Source: Exilibacterium tricleocarpae (GTDB lineage: Bacteria > Pseudomonadota > Gammaproteobacteria > Pseudomonadales > Cellvibrionaceae). Taken from it: a DNA stretch of 64,000 nucleotides. Below, one piece after another: positions 17,063-25,032 of this stretch; the stretch's first letter is position 1; each line of letters starts with the position of its first letter. The position numbers and the translations under genes were made by a program. Under the pieces are notes generated by a model. It was not told where the DNA came from and searched no databases. It saw only the letters and a program-made list of their open reading frames with translations. The stretch covers positions 310,001 to 374,000 of the forward strand of contig NZ_ML660089.1 in assembly GCF_007004655.1 (NCBI RefSeq), written 5' to 3'.

Positions 17063-18061
17063 ATGCCCCGTCGCCGTGCCGCCGACATCAATATCAACCA
17101 CGAGCGCTGGCTGGTGTCCTATTCCGATTTCATCACCCTGTTATTTGCGTTTTTTGTGGTTATGTATTCGGTGTCTCAGGTCAACCAGGACAAGTACCGG
17201 GTGTTGTCCGATACCCTGATGCACGCCTTTAACAATGAACCGCCGCAGTCGCTCAAGCCCATCCAGGTCGGCCAGCCGCGCCTGGCGGTGGAGCCGGCGG
17301 CTATTGCACTTGCTGAAGGAAAGCAGACCGGTGAGTTTAGCGGCGACGGGGCGTTTGAAAAAATGGCTGACTTGCCGCAGTTGTCCGATCAGTTCAGCGA
17401 TCAGTTTGCCGAGCTGATCGATGCCGAACTGGTGCGCGTCAACAGCAACGAGTTCTGGCTCCAGGTGGAGTTGAAATCGAGCATCCTGTTCCCCTCGGGC
17501 AGTGCCGAGCCCGGCGCCCGGGCGCTGGTGATTTTCGAGGAGATGGCGGCGATGTTGGAAGGCTTTGACAACCCGGTGCAGGTCGAGGGTTTTACCGACA
17601 GCATCCCCATCAGCAATCAGCGTTACGCCAGCAACTGGGAGCTGTCCGCCGCCCGCGCCGCGGCGGTGGTCAAGTTGTTGGCCGGGGGTGGGGTGGCACC
17701 GCAGCGGTTGTCGGCGGTGGGTTACGGTCAGTTCCAGCCGATAGCCGACAATGCCACGGCGCAAGGTCGCGCCGAGAATCGACGGGTCGTATTGATGATC
17801 GCCCGCCAGCGCCAGCAGCGCCCGGCGATCAGTACACCGGAGCAGTTCGAAACGGCGGTTGCCGGTTCGCAGCCGCAGGTGGGGCAGGAGGTTGGGTCGC
17901 TCGATAGCGGCGCGCTCGACAATCGCGACGCCGGCACTGCGGAGCCGGGTGTCGCCGCCGGGCGCGAGGGTATTGTACCGGTGGAACTCGAGGGCGGCGG
18001 TCTGTTGTTCAGCAGTGATCCGGATTTGCCGAGGACCCCGAGTCTGCCGGAGAACGAGTAG
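17063..18061 (+). CDS. motD: flagellar stator subunit MotD (MotB family)
   Basis: MotD is the MotB-type partner of MotC and anchors the stator to peptidoglycan. The 332-residue protein has a basic N-terminus (MPRRRAADININHERWLVSY) and one helix at about 22-40, with the proton-carrying Asp expected in SYSDFITLLFAFFVVMYSVS. The OmpA-like peptidoglycan-binding domain is at about 130-255 (VEGFTDSIPISNQRYASNWE, LSAARAAAVVKLL, GRAENRRVVLMI). The last 75 residues are a low-complexity tail. The gap to motC is 106 bp. Confidence 0.93.
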   Translation: MPRRRAADININHERWLVSYSDFITLLFAFFVVMYSVSQVNQDKYRVLSDTLMHAFNNEPPQSLKPIQVGQPRLAVEPAAIALAEGKQTGEFSGDGAFEKMADLPQLSDQFSDQFAELIDAELVRVNSNEFWLQVELKSSILFPSGSAEPGARALVIFEEMAAMLEGFDNPVQVEGFTDSIPISNQRYASNWELSAARAAAVVKLLAGGGVAPQRLSAVGYGQFQPIADNATAQGRAENRRVVLMIARQRQQRPAISTPEQFETAVAGSQPQVGQEVGSLDSGALDNRDAGTAEPGVAAGREGIVPVELEGGGLLFSSDPDLPRTPSLPENE

Positions 18062-18062
18062 A

Positions 18063-18420
18063 GCGCTTAGGGGTAGCGCTTAGGGGTCGTAGTGCTTGCT
18101 TCTTAGCCAGTGCGGTCTGTGAGCTTAGCTGCTCGCTTAGGGGTCGTAGTGCTTGCTTCTTAGCCAGTGCGGTCTGTGAGCTTAGCTGCTAGCGCTTAGG
18201 GGTCGTAGCGCTTAGGGGTCGTAGTGCTCGCTTCTTAGCCAGTGCGGTCTGTGAGCTTAGCTGCTGGAAAACTTGCGACGAGTTGCCGTTGGCTGATTGA
18301 TTTTAGCGCTTAGGGGTCGTAGTGCTCGCTTCTTAGCCAGTCCGGTCTGAGAACCTGGCTGCTGACAGACTTGCGACGAGTTGCCTTTGGCTGATTGTTT
18401 TTCAAGCACTACGACCCCTT
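18063..18420 (+). repeat. tandem array of GGGGTCGTAGTGCTT repeats
   Basis: The motD-parC gap is filled by an array. Two identical 57-bp units lie at 18077-18133 and 18134-18190, each starting CGCTTAGGGGTCGTAGTGCT. A truncated start follows (18191-18208), then two longer units at 18209-18306 and 18307-18403 that add a segment with TTGCGACGAGTTGCC. The array closes with AAGCACTACGACCCCTT at 18404-18420, the reverse complement of the leading word. So the whole block is bounded by inverted copies of a 16-nt word. The same word occurs at 24735-24836 and 36992-37020. There is no transposase or coding frame in the array. Confidence 0.85.
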
Positions 18421-18479
18421 TAAATCGTCCTCGCTTAAATTAAGTGCCGTTAATCCCAGGCCCATTTTTTGCATCGAAC

Positions 18480-18500
18480 ACTCAAGCAATTCACTTGAGT
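18480..18500 (+). promoter_or_regulatory. inverted repeat upstream of parC
   Basis: ACTCAAG and CTTGAGT form a perfect 7-bp inverted repeat with a 7-bp spacer, 22 bases before the parC start. It could be an operator or a remnant of the array next to it; no protein can be named. Confidence 0.3.
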
Positions 18501-18521
18501 CGACAGTAGGGGATACCGAGC

Positions 18522-19331
18522 TTGCAGGTCTGGACAGTGGCGAATCAAAAAGGCGGTGTCGGCAAGACCACCACCAGCGTGGCGCTGGGCAGCCTGGCCG
18601 CCGGAGGTGGCTCGCGGGTGTTGCTGCTCGACCTGGACCCGCACGGTTCTATGAGTTGCTACTTTCGTCAAAATCCCGACACTGTCACCCGCAGTTGTTT
18701 CAATCTGTTTCGCGACCGGCAGGCGCTCGACCCCGCCGTCGTCAGTCGCCAGGTGATTGAGACGGCCTATGACAATCTCCACTTGCTGCCGGCCTCCACC
18801 GCACTGGCCACACTGGAACGCAAGGCCATCGGACCGGACGGCGCCGGTCTGGTGGTTGCCGGGGCGCTGGCGCACATCGCCGATATGTACGATCTCGTCA
18901 TCATCGATACTCCACCCCTGCTGGGCGTGCTGATGATCAATGCGCTCGCCGCCTGCCAGCGGCTGGTCATTCCGGTGCAGACGGAGTTCCTGGCCTTGAA
19001 GGGACTGGAGCGGATGGTGCACACCCTCGAGATGATGAGCCGTTCGCGCCGTGGCGGTATCGACTATACCATTGTGCCGACCCTGTTTGATCGCCGTACC
19101 CAGGCATCGGTCGGCAGTCTGCGCAGCATTCGCAATACCTATGGGGAGCGGGTCTGGCCCGGGCGAATACCGATCGACACTAAATTCCGCGATGCCAGCA
19201 AAGCCGGTGTACCGCCCCATATTCTCGCCCCCCAAAGTCGCGGCGTGCGCGCCTACCAGTCGCTGCGCAAATGGCTGTCGCAGGCGCCCCGGGACCTGTC
19301 CCCCGCCTGCGGCGTTGGAGGTGGTGCGTGA
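18522..19331 (+). CDS. parC: ParC, ParA-like ATPase for polar chemotaxis arrays
   Basis: ParC is a ParA/MinD ATPase that places and segregates chemoreceptor arrays at the poles in Vibrio and Pseudomonas. The 269-residue protein has the deviant Walker A NQKGGVGKTTTSVALG near residues 7-22, LLLDLDPHGSMSCYF, and Walker B DLVIIDTPPLLGVLMINALA. The start is TTG at 18522, with TAGGGGA about 8 bases upstream. It is a single-protein ParA without a ParB. Its location after motCD and before a CheW-domain partner distinguishes it from the chromosomal partition ParA. Its stop overlaps the next start (GTGA). Confidence 0.88.
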   Translation: MQVWTVANQKGGVGKTTTSVALGSLAAGGGSRVLLLDLDPHGSMSCYFRQNPDTVTRSCFNLFRDRQALDPAVVSRQVIETAYDNLHLLPASTALATLERKAIGPDGAGLVVAGALAHIADMYDLVIIDTPPLLGVLMINALAACQRLVIPVQTEFLALKGLERMVHTLEMMSRSRRGGIDYTIVPTLFDRRTQASVGSLRSIRNTYGERVWPGRIPIDTKFRDASKAGVPPHILAPQSRGVRAYQSLRKWLSQAPRDLSPACGVGGGA

Positions 19332-20320
19332 GCGAGCGCGAATCCCCCCAGGATACTCTGCAACAATATTTCGATGAGCTGCTGTTGGATACTGCGCCGC
19401 CCGCCGATGCGCCCGCGCCTCTGGCGCGTCCGCCGGCGCCGTCACCGGTGCCCGAGACGGCGCCGGCGATTGTTGCCGAGCGGGCTGAGCGGGTGGCGAA
19501 ACTGCTGCAAAGCCGGCCTCTGATGCCCGATCCGCCGCCGGCAACGGAGCGGGAACCGGTACCTCCGGCACCCGTGGTCGACACCGCGGCCGCCGCTATT
19601 CCCTTGGAGGATATTCCCGCAGCGGCTAGTCCCGTAGCAGATGATCCCTTAGCAGATGATCCCTTAGCAGATAGTCCCCCAGCGGACAGTCCCGTAACGG
19701 ATAACCCCACAGCAGAAGCGCCTGCGATTACAGTGCCGATAACAGAGGATATCCCGCCGCAGGCAGAGACGACCGGTCGGCCCGAATCCGAAGCTGCCCC
19801 TGATGTACTGCCCGCTCATGCACCGGTCACCGCCGCGCCGGCGGCAGCGGTTCAATGGCTCGACAACGGCCGCCCGGACTGGGCCCAGGCGCGTTTTGAA
19901 GCGCTGTTATTTCAGGTCTCGGGTCTTACGCTGGCGGTGCCGCTGATTTCCCTGGGTCAGATTCAGCCACTGAACGATGCCCTGACCCCGCTGTTCGGCC
20001 AGGCGGACTGGTTTATGGGCTTACAGCCGACGCCGATGGGGGACATTCGCACCCTCAACACGGCCAAATTCGTCATGCCGGAACGTTACAACGAGCGCTT
20101 TCTGGAGACGGCCAAATACGTGATCTCGATTAGTGGCCTGTCCTGGGGTATGGCGGTGGATTCCGTCAATCAGCCGATTACGCTGGACCCGGACGACGTG
20201 ATATGGCGCACGCAGCGCTCGCGGCGGCCCTGGCTGGCGGGTACGGTCAAGGAACATATGTGCGCGCTGATCGATGTGCCGATGATGGGAAAGCTGTTAG
20301 TCGATGCGGAGAAGCCGTAA
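19328..20320 (+). CDS. parP: ParP-like CheW-domain protein
   Basis: ParP links ParC to CheA and receptors so that arrays stay at the pole. The GTG at 19328 overlaps the parC stop and gives 330 residues starting VSERESPQDTLQQYFDELLL; a longer frame upstream is inside parC and is rejected. Residues 1-170 are a disordered A/P-rich region with short repeats (DDPLADDPLADSPPADSP near 120). Residues 180-330 form a CheW-like domain (FEALLFQVSGLTLAVPLISL, GLSWGMAVDSVNQPITLDPD). In Vibrio the equivalent C-terminal region binds CheA. The call combines domain layout with gene order. Confidence 0.85.
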   Translation: MSERESPQDTLQQYFDELLLDTAPPADAPAPLARPPAPSPVPETAPAIVAERAERVAKLLQSRPLMPDPPPATEREPVPPAPVVDTAAAAIPLEDIPAAASPVADDPLADDPLADSPPADSPVTDNPTAEAPAITVPITEDIPPQAETTGRPESEAAPDVLPAHAPVTAAPAAAVQWLDNGRPDWAQARFEALLFQVSGLTLAVPLISLGQIQPLNDALTPLFGQADWFMGLQPTPMGDIRTLNTAKFVMPERYNERFLETAKYVISISGLSWGMAVDSVNQPITLDPDDVIWRTQRSRRPWLAGTVKEHMCALIDVPMMGKLLVDAEKP

Positions 20321-20374
20321 GTCAATACGATTAGGACGATTTACAGCCCGCCGCAGATCACCAGTGCGACTGGC

Positions 20375-20396
20375 CACGGGTTTTCTCCCGTGTTTT
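20375..20396 (+). terminator. weak Rho-independent terminator after parP
   Basis: CACGGG-TTTTCT-CCCGTG followed by TTTT gives a 6-bp GC-rich stem and a short T-run, placed 55 bases after the parP stop. It would let cheW be transcribed separately. Confidence 0.45.
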
Positions 20397-20417
20397 GCCA
20401 TTAATAATCCCGGCCGG

Positions 20418-20446
20418 CTGGCATAGAAGCTGCTTTCTTCTATAGT
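20418..20446 (+). promoter_or_regulatory. candidate cheW promoter, sigma-54 or sigma-70
   Basis: Two readings overlap. TGGCATAGAAGCTGCT fits the sigma-54 GG-N10-GC rule (GG at 20420-20421, GC at 20432-20433). CTGGCA-N17-TATAGT (20418-20446) fits sigma-70 with 4 of 6 and 5 of 6 matches. Either would start within the 60 bases before the cheW ATG. Confidence 0.4.
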
Positions 20447-20500
20447 AAGGATGTAGTCTCGCTTGTTTTTTGACACCGATGCGCACGAGGAATTGACACT

Positions 20501-20986
20501 ATGGCAACGGGTTCCACCAAGAGTAAAAGCAGCGAAGATCCGATACTGCAATGGGTGACCTTCCGCCTGGCGGGAGAAACCTACGGCATCAACGTGATGC
20601 AGGTTCAGGAAGTGTTGCGTTACTCGGAGATCGCACCTGTGCCCGGAGCGCCGGCTTATGTGCTCGGTATCATCAATCTGCGCGGCAATGTGGTCACCGT
20701 TATCGATACCCGTCATCGGTTTGGCCTGCCCTCGGGCGAGTTAACCGACCACACCCGGATTGTGATTATCGAGGCCGACCACCACGTGATCGGCATCCTG
20801 GTCGATAGTGTGGCCGAGGTGGTTTACCTGCGGCTGTCGGAGATTGAAACCGCGCCCAATGTCGGTAACGAAGAGAGCGCGAAATTTATCCAAGGCGTTT
20901 GCCACAAGAACGAAGAGCTGTTGATCCTGATCGAACTCGACAAGCTGCTGACCGATCAGCAGTGGGCGGAACTCGAAGGGGTGTGA
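20501..20986 (+). CDS. cheW: chemotaxis coupling protein CheW
   Basis: CheW joins chemoreceptors to CheA. The 161-residue protein is a single CheW domain with the family core: QWVTFRLAGETYGINVMQVQ, then LRYSEIAPVPGAPAYVLGII, NLRGNVVTVIDTRHRFGL, and IGILVDSVAEVVYL. GAGGA lies upstream of the ATG. It lies after parP, separated by a terminator-like hairpin and its own promoter candidate. The adjacent DUF2802 gene follows 16 bases later. Confidence 0.95.
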   Translation: MATGSTKSKSSEDPILQWVTFRLAGETYGINVMQVQEVLRYSEIAPVPGAPAYVLGIINLRGNVVTVIDTRHRFGLPSGELTDHTRIVIIEADHHVIGILVDSVAEVVYLRLSEIETAPNVGNEESAKFIQGVCHKNEELLILIELDKLLTDQQWAELEGV

Positions 20987-21002
20987 CGGCGCGGAGGTAA
21001 CC

Positions 21003-21416
21003 ATGATGATGGCAGCTTGGATCGATATTGCGCTGGTGGCCAGCACCCTGACCAGCGGCCTGGCGGTACTGCTGGCGTTGCTGTGCAGTGTGCGGCAACG
21101 GCGCCAGGCCCGGTTGACCCGGCAGCTCTACCAGCAGTTGCAGCGCGAACTGCAGGTTGCCAACAGCGGCGCCATGGGTATGGGGCGGCGTTTGGTCGGG
21201 GTGGAGCGGCGACTGAAGTCCACCGTGCACAGACAGCAACAGTTTGAGCAGCAGGGCGAAAATCAAGCGTCCTATTCCGAGGCAATTACTCTCTTCGACA
21301 CGGGCATCGACGCCGCCGAAGTGGCCCGTCGATGCAACCTTTCCCAGGCCGAGGCGTCACTGATGGAAATGATGCACCGGCATATGAAGGATGGCCGGCG
21401 CGCGACCTGGGCCTGA
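21003..21416 (+). CDS. DUF2802 membrane protein next to cheW
   Basis: The 137-residue protein has one N-terminal membrane helix (about 7-28), a coiled-coil-like stretch rich in R and Q (about 30-85), and a C-terminal segment EAITLFDTGIDAAEVARRCN followed by LSQAEASLMEMMHRHM, which resembles a small helix-turn-helix. The same family (DUF2802) sits beside cheW in Pseudomonas. Its function is not known. GGAGGTAACC before the ATG is a strong ribosome site. It is probably cotranscribed with cheW. Confidence 0.8.
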   Translation: MMMAAWIDIALVASTLTSGLAVLLALLCSVRQRRQARLTRQLYQQLQRELQVANSGAMGMGRRLVGVERRLKSTVHRQQQFEQQGENQASYSEAITLFDTGIDAAEVARRCNLSQAEASLMEMMHRHMKDGRRATWA

Positions 21417-21457
21417 GCGCCGTTGCGCCGTCTGCCGCCGGGCGAAGTCCGTCAACC

Positions 21458-21967
21458 ATGCACCGTCAAACCACCGCTTTATTCGTAGCGACCGCACTCG
21501 TCCTGAGCGCTTGTGCGGTTATCGATGTGCGCGAGACGACGGCGTTTAACACCGGTCGCGGTGCGGTGCCGCACCAGACCCTGCGGGATATACGCCCGCA
21601 GCAAACGCGCGCCGACTGGCTGCTCCAGCACCTGGGTTACCCCGAGCGGATAACGCCGCAGGCGGACGCTGCGGAAATCTGGCACTACCGCCTCGAAGAG
21701 CGTCGCGATAACCTGTATCGCCTGATACTGCTGTTCCAGTACCGCGCTTCCAAGACCTACCGGCGCGATGTTTATCTGAAGCTCGTCGATCGGGTCGTGG
21801 TGGACATCTGGGGAGACCTCGACATTGAAAGCGCCCCACCGCCACCGGGATCGCCGGTGATAAATCGCAAGAAAAAACACAACCTGTTGCCGGACGAGGC
21901 CGCGGCACCGGCGGCGTTCAGTTTGCCGGCGCCGGCTTTGGCTGGGCGTCGAACTGTCGGCCGCTGA
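21458..21967 (+). CDS. small outer-membrane-type lipoprotein, unknown function
   Basis: From the ATG at 21458 the product has 169 residues with a lipoprotein signal peptide: TTALFVATALVLSAC, with the lipobox LSAC and Cys at 19. The rest has a compact region with ADWLLQHLGYPERITPQ and AEIWHYRLEERRDNLYRLIL, which looks like the SmpA/OmlA-type fold by pattern only, and a P/K-rich tail. I do not recognise the family. The last 50 bases overlap the 3' end of the convergent short-chain dehydrogenase gene. An upstream in-frame extension is ignored because it would remove the signal peptide. Confidence 0.65.
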   Translation: MHRQTTALFVATALVLSACAVIDVRETTAFNTGRGAVPHQTLRDIRPQQTRADWLLQHLGYPERITPQADAAEIWHYRLEERRDNLYRLILLFQYRASKTYRRDVYLKLVDRVVVDIWGDLDIESAPPPPGSPVINRKKKHNLLPDEAAAPAAFSLPAPALAGRRTVGR

Positions 21968-22697
21968 TCCCTTTGCTGTCCGGTCCCATCAGATACAGAT
22001 ATAAACCCATCAACTCGGCAGGTGTCTTGAGGGTGGCGGGGTCTTCGGCCGGATAGGCGCCGGCGCGCATTTTGGTGCGGGTGGCGCCGGGGTTGATACT
22101 GTTGACGCGAATCGAGGTGGTGCCGTCGAGTTCCTGGGCGAGAATCTGCATCAGGTTTTCAGTGGCCGCCTTGGAGACTGAGTAAGCGCCCCAGAAGGCT
22201 CTGCCCTGTAGCCCCACCGAAGAACCGGTGAAAATCAACGAGGCGTGATCGGATTTTTCCATTAGCGGCAGCAGCGCCCGGGTCATCAGAAACGGCGCGG
22301 TGACGTTGACCTGCAACACCCGCTGCCAGACATCGGCGGCATAGTGTTGGATGCTGGTGCGCTGGCCCAGTTCGCTGGCGTTGTGCAGCAGACCGTCGAG
22401 GCGGCCGAACTCCTGTTCCAGCGTCTGGTGCATATCCTCGTAGTCCTTCTCTACCGCTCCCTCGAAATTGATCGGGTAGATTGCCGGTTGCGGACCGCCT
22501 GCCGCCTCGATTTCATCGTAAACCGTTTCCAGTTTTGGAATCGTGCGGCTCAACAGCACCACCGTGGCACCGTGGGCGGCGTAGGCCATCGAAGCCGCCC
22601 GGCCGATACCGTCACTGGCACCGGTGACGGCAATGACCCGGTCCTTCAACAGTTGGCTGTCGGCACGGTAGTTAAGCAGGTCTTGCGTATCGGTCAT
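21918..22697 (-). CDS. yciK: YciK-type short-chain dehydrogenase
   Basis: This 259-residue protein is a short-chain dehydrogenase of the YciK group, with unknown physiological substrate. The NAD(P) site is VIAVTGASDGIGRAAS, the structural NAS is in LLHNASELGQ, and the catalytic residues are S in FTGSSVGLQG and Y-x3-K in WGAYSVSKAATEN. The ATG at 22697 gives MTDTQDLLNYRADSQLLKDR; the frame extends further upstream without similarity. It is the last gene of mtaD-ubiG-mupP-yciK, as in Pseudomonas, although a 362-bp gap separates it from mupP. Confidence 0.88.
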   Translation of the reverse strand: MTDTQDLLNYRADSQLLKDRVIAVTGASDGIGRAASMAYAAHGATVVLLSRTIPKLETVYDEIEAAGGPQPAIYPINFEGAVEKDYEDMHQTLEQEFGRLDGLLHNASELGQRTSIQHYAADVWQRVLQVNVTAPFLMTRALLPLMEKSDHASLIFTGSSVGLQGRAFWGAYSVSKAATENLMQILAQELDGTTSIRVNSINPGATRTKMRAGAYPAEDPATLKTPAELMGLYLYLMGPDSKGISGRQFDAQPKPAPAN

Positions 22698-23059
22698 ATA
22701 TCGTACTCTGTGGTTCTGTTTGTCGCAGTGCTTGTGCCTGACGAGCGCCTGCCTCTTACGGGCATGTGTTTGTGGCGCGACTAACCAGTTGATCACTGCA
22801 CCTGTTTACAGCTACGTCTTATAGCTACATCTGCTGCTCACTGCACCATCCGGAGTTTGACTCCCGACCCGTTCTTGACGAGCCGTTTGTGCGAATCGCC
22901 GGCGCCAACCTCCTGTTCCCGGCGTTTGGCCCCTTCTGCGCGGCTACTGGCCCGGCGGCGGGGCCCGGGTGACCAGAGCAGCGTCGGCGCAGGCAGGCGC
23001 TGCTCTGGCAGATGATAAAGGTAAGTTTCCGGCGGCAACAGGGATATCGCGCCAAATAG
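22698..23059 (-). other. yciK-mupP gap, 362 bp
   Basis: I see no gene in this gap. It holds a perfect 11-bp inverted repeat, CCAGAGCAGCG at 22973-22983 and CGCTGCTCTGG at 22998-23008, 14-nt loop, just after the mupP stop on the - strand. No T-run follows it in either direction. A GC-rich stretch GGCCCGGCGGCGGGGCCCGG lies beside it. Confidence 0.5.
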
Positions 23060-23716
23060 TTACAGATAGCCTTCGATTATGGGCCAAAGCTCCGTTGCGC
23101 TGTGCGCTATGTGATCGGCGTCCCACTGGCTTGCGGCACCGGTATCGGCCAGGTAGCCGTAGGCCGCGGCGATGGTCGGCATACCGGCGCGGCGGCCGCA
23201 CTCGATGTCGCGCACATGGTCGCCGATATAAATGGCGTCGCCGGTGTCGCAGTTGAGCCTGGTGCAGGCCAGCAGCAGTGGCTCCGGATCGGGTTTGGTT
23301 TGGCTGACGTGGTCCGGACAGACGGTGACGCCGGGCGCCAGCGCCAGCGCCTGCAGCAGCGGTTGGGTGTAGGCGTCCGGTTTATTGGTGACTATGCCCC
23401 AGGCAAGGTCCCGCGCGGTGCATTGTTGCAACAGCGGGGCAATGCCGTCGAACAGGCGGGTGTGAACTGCCAGGTTATCCCGGTAGATGGCCAGCAGGCG
23501 CTGGCGCAGGGGTTCGAAGTCGCTGTCGGTTTCGGTCAGTTCAAACCCCAGCGTCACCAGCGCCCGGGCGCCCTCGGAAACAGTCGCGCGAATGCGCTCG
23601 GCGGGCAGCGGCGCCCTGCCTTCCTGGGCCAGCAACTGATTCAGTGTCACCACGAAGTCGGGCGCCGTATCCAGCAGCGTGCCGTCCAAATCAAACAAGA
23701 CCGCTTTCAAAGTCAC
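23060..23716 (-). CDS. mupP: HAD phosphatase, probable MurNAc-6-phosphate phosphatase MupP
   Basis: The 218-residue protein is a HAD-family phosphatase with motif [14 protein letters not shown], motif II IVTNKPD, the motif III Lys in [13 protein letters not shown], and motif [19 protein letters not shown]. It could be labelled phosphoglycolate phosphatase, but its place directly after ubiG is that of Pseudomonas mupP, which removes phosphate from MurNAc-6-P in cell-wall recycling. The GTG start overlaps the ubiG stop (GTGA), so the two are coupled. The MupP call is from context; the HAD call is certain. Confidence 0.8.
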   Translation of the reverse strand: MTLKAVLFDLDGTLLDTAPDFVVTLNQLLAQEGRAPLPAERIRATVSEGARALVTLGFELTETDSDFEPLRQRLLAIYRDNLAVHTRLFDGIAPLLQQCTARDLAWGIVTNKPDAYTQPLLQALALAPGVTVCPDHVSQTKPDPEPLLLACTRLNCDTGDAIYIGDHVRDIECGRRAGMPTIAAAYGYLADTGAASQWDADHIAHSATELWPIIEGYL

Positions 23717-24456
23717 GGCGTCTCTCCCGCGCCGGCGGCAGCTTCGGTGCCGGGGGCGGCGGGTTTGCGGGCGTGTACCAGGTAGTTGACCCCGACATCG
23801 CGCGGGTTGAGCCGGTAGGTTTTGGTCAACGGGTTGTAGGTCATGCCGGTGATATCCACCAGGGTCAGGCCCGCCGCGCGCAGCCAGGCGCCCAGCTCCG
23901 AGGGGCGAATAAACTTGGCGTATTCGTGGGTGCCTTTGGGCAGTAGTTTCAAGACATACTCGGCGCCGATGATGGCGAAGGCGTAGGCTTTGGGGGTGCG
24001 ATTGATGGTGGAAAAATACAGGTCGCCCCCGGGTTTGGTGAGGTCGGCGCAGGCCTGAATGACCGAGCCCGGGTCGGGTACATGTTCGAGCATTTCCAGG
24101 CAGGTGACGATGTCGTAGTGTTGTGGTTGCTCGGTGGCCAGCGCTTCGGCGGTGGTGCGCTGGTATTCCACCTCGACCCCGCTCTCCAGGCGATGCAGCT
24201 CGGCGACCTTGAGCGGCGCTTCCCCCATATCGATGCCCTTGACCCGGGCGCCGCGCTGCGCCAGCGCCTCGCACAGGATGCCGCCGCCGCAGCCGACATC
24301 CAGCAGCCGGCGTTCGGCCACCGGCGAGGCGCGGTCGATATAGTTGCTGCGCAGCGGATTGATATCGTGCAGGGGCTTGAACTCCCCCTGGCGGTCCCAC
24401 CAGCGGCTGGCGAGGGCTTCGAATTTTGCGATTTCGGCGCTGTCTACGTTGGTCAT
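23713..24456 (-). CDS. ubiG: UbiG, ubiquinone O-methyltransferase
   Basis: UbiG carries out both O-methylations of ubiquinone synthesis using SAM. From the ATG at 24456 it has 247 residues: N-terminal [23 protein letters not shown] motif [20 protein letters not shown], and the [13 protein letters not shown] and [20 protein letters not shown] family segments. A C-terminal A/G/E-rich tail follows. A longer in-frame start lacks similarity. It is transcribed with mupP on the - strand; mtaD lies upstream across a 576-bp gap full of repeats. Confidence 0.95.
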   Translation of the reverse strand: MTNVDSAEIAKFEALASRWWDRQGEFKPLHDINPLRSNYIDRASPVAERRLLDVGCGGGILCEALAQRGARVKGIDMGEAPLKVAELHRLESGVEVEYQRTTAEALATEQPQHYDIVTCLEMLEHVPDPGSVIQACADLTKPGGDLYFSTINRTPKAYAFAIIGAEYVLKLLPKGTHEYAKFIRPSELGAWLRAAGLTLVDITGMTYNPLTKTYRLNPRDVGVNYLVHARKPAAPGTEAAAGAGETP

Positions 24457-24695
24457 GTGGATTCCTGGTGCTTTTACGCTTTGCTTTCTATCTATGTGTA
24501 CTGTCTGTTTACTGTTGCTATTCAACTGCGGTTGCTTTTCTACTGTGTAGTAGACGATTTATGTGTACTAACCGGCTTCTGATAAAGCGTATTGGTCATG
24601 AAGTTTCGATGAGTCCTGACAGTCAAGTGTGTACCAGGAGTGGACAGTTTGCTTTCTGTATCACCTGCGGCAGCAAGGTGCGGGGCCGTATGGTG

Positions 24696-24836
24696 CGGGG
24701 TCCGCGTATGCTGCGGGGTCGGAGCGTATGCTGCGGGGTCGGAGTGCTTGAATTTTGACCAGGCCGTTCCTGGTCAAAATTCAAGCACTCCGACCCCTAT
24801 CTACCTCAAGCACTCCGACCCTATCCGCTCCGGCGG
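24696..24836 (+). repeat. GGGGTCGGAGTGCTT repeats with perfect 29-bp hairpin
   Basis: The word GCGGGGTCGGAG and its partner occur several times. A near-perfect direct repeat with GCGTATGCTGCGGGGTC leads into a hairpin: arms 24735-24763 and 24769-24797 are exact 29-nt inverted repeats around CCGTT. A further inverted CTCAAGCACTCCGACCC follows at about 24808-24825. The core word is the same as in the array at 18063-18420 with T to G at one place. No T-run and no coding frame. It fills part of the ubiG-mtaD gap. Confidence 0.85.
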
Positions 24837-24844
24837 CACGGTGC

Positions 24845-24870
24845 GGGGACGTAACTTTAGTTGCGTCCCC
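24845..24870 (+). repeat. short hairpin in the ubiG-mtaD gap
   Basis: GGGGACGTAAC and GTTGCGTCCCC pair over 11 positions with one T.G wobble around a TTTA loop. It follows the repeat block directly. I see nothing else in the rest of this gap to 25032. Confidence 0.5.
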
Positions 24871-25032
24871 TTCGAGGGGTCCCACTCCCATCCGCGATGG
24901 CACCTCTACCTTCGCTCGCGGAGAAGGTTCCCTTCTTTATCACCGCTCACGTCGTAATACGCTCTTTTGCCCTCTTCATATCTCCATAAACCGATATTTT
25001 TCTATGCCTGGGCTTCGAGACCTCTGGCGCGA

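Noticed and set aside
18063-18420. Repeat array considered as a CRISPR array
   Set aside because: Units are 57 or 98 bp and adjoin directly with no unique spacers of constant size; the array ends in an inverted copy; no cas genes are in the window.
23717-24400. Reverse-strand frame joining the phosphatase to a 5' extension inside ubiG
   Set aside because: The extension reads an alternative frame of ubiG with R/P/G-rich sequence. The GTG at 23716 that overlaps the ubiG stop gives the normal HAD N-terminus.
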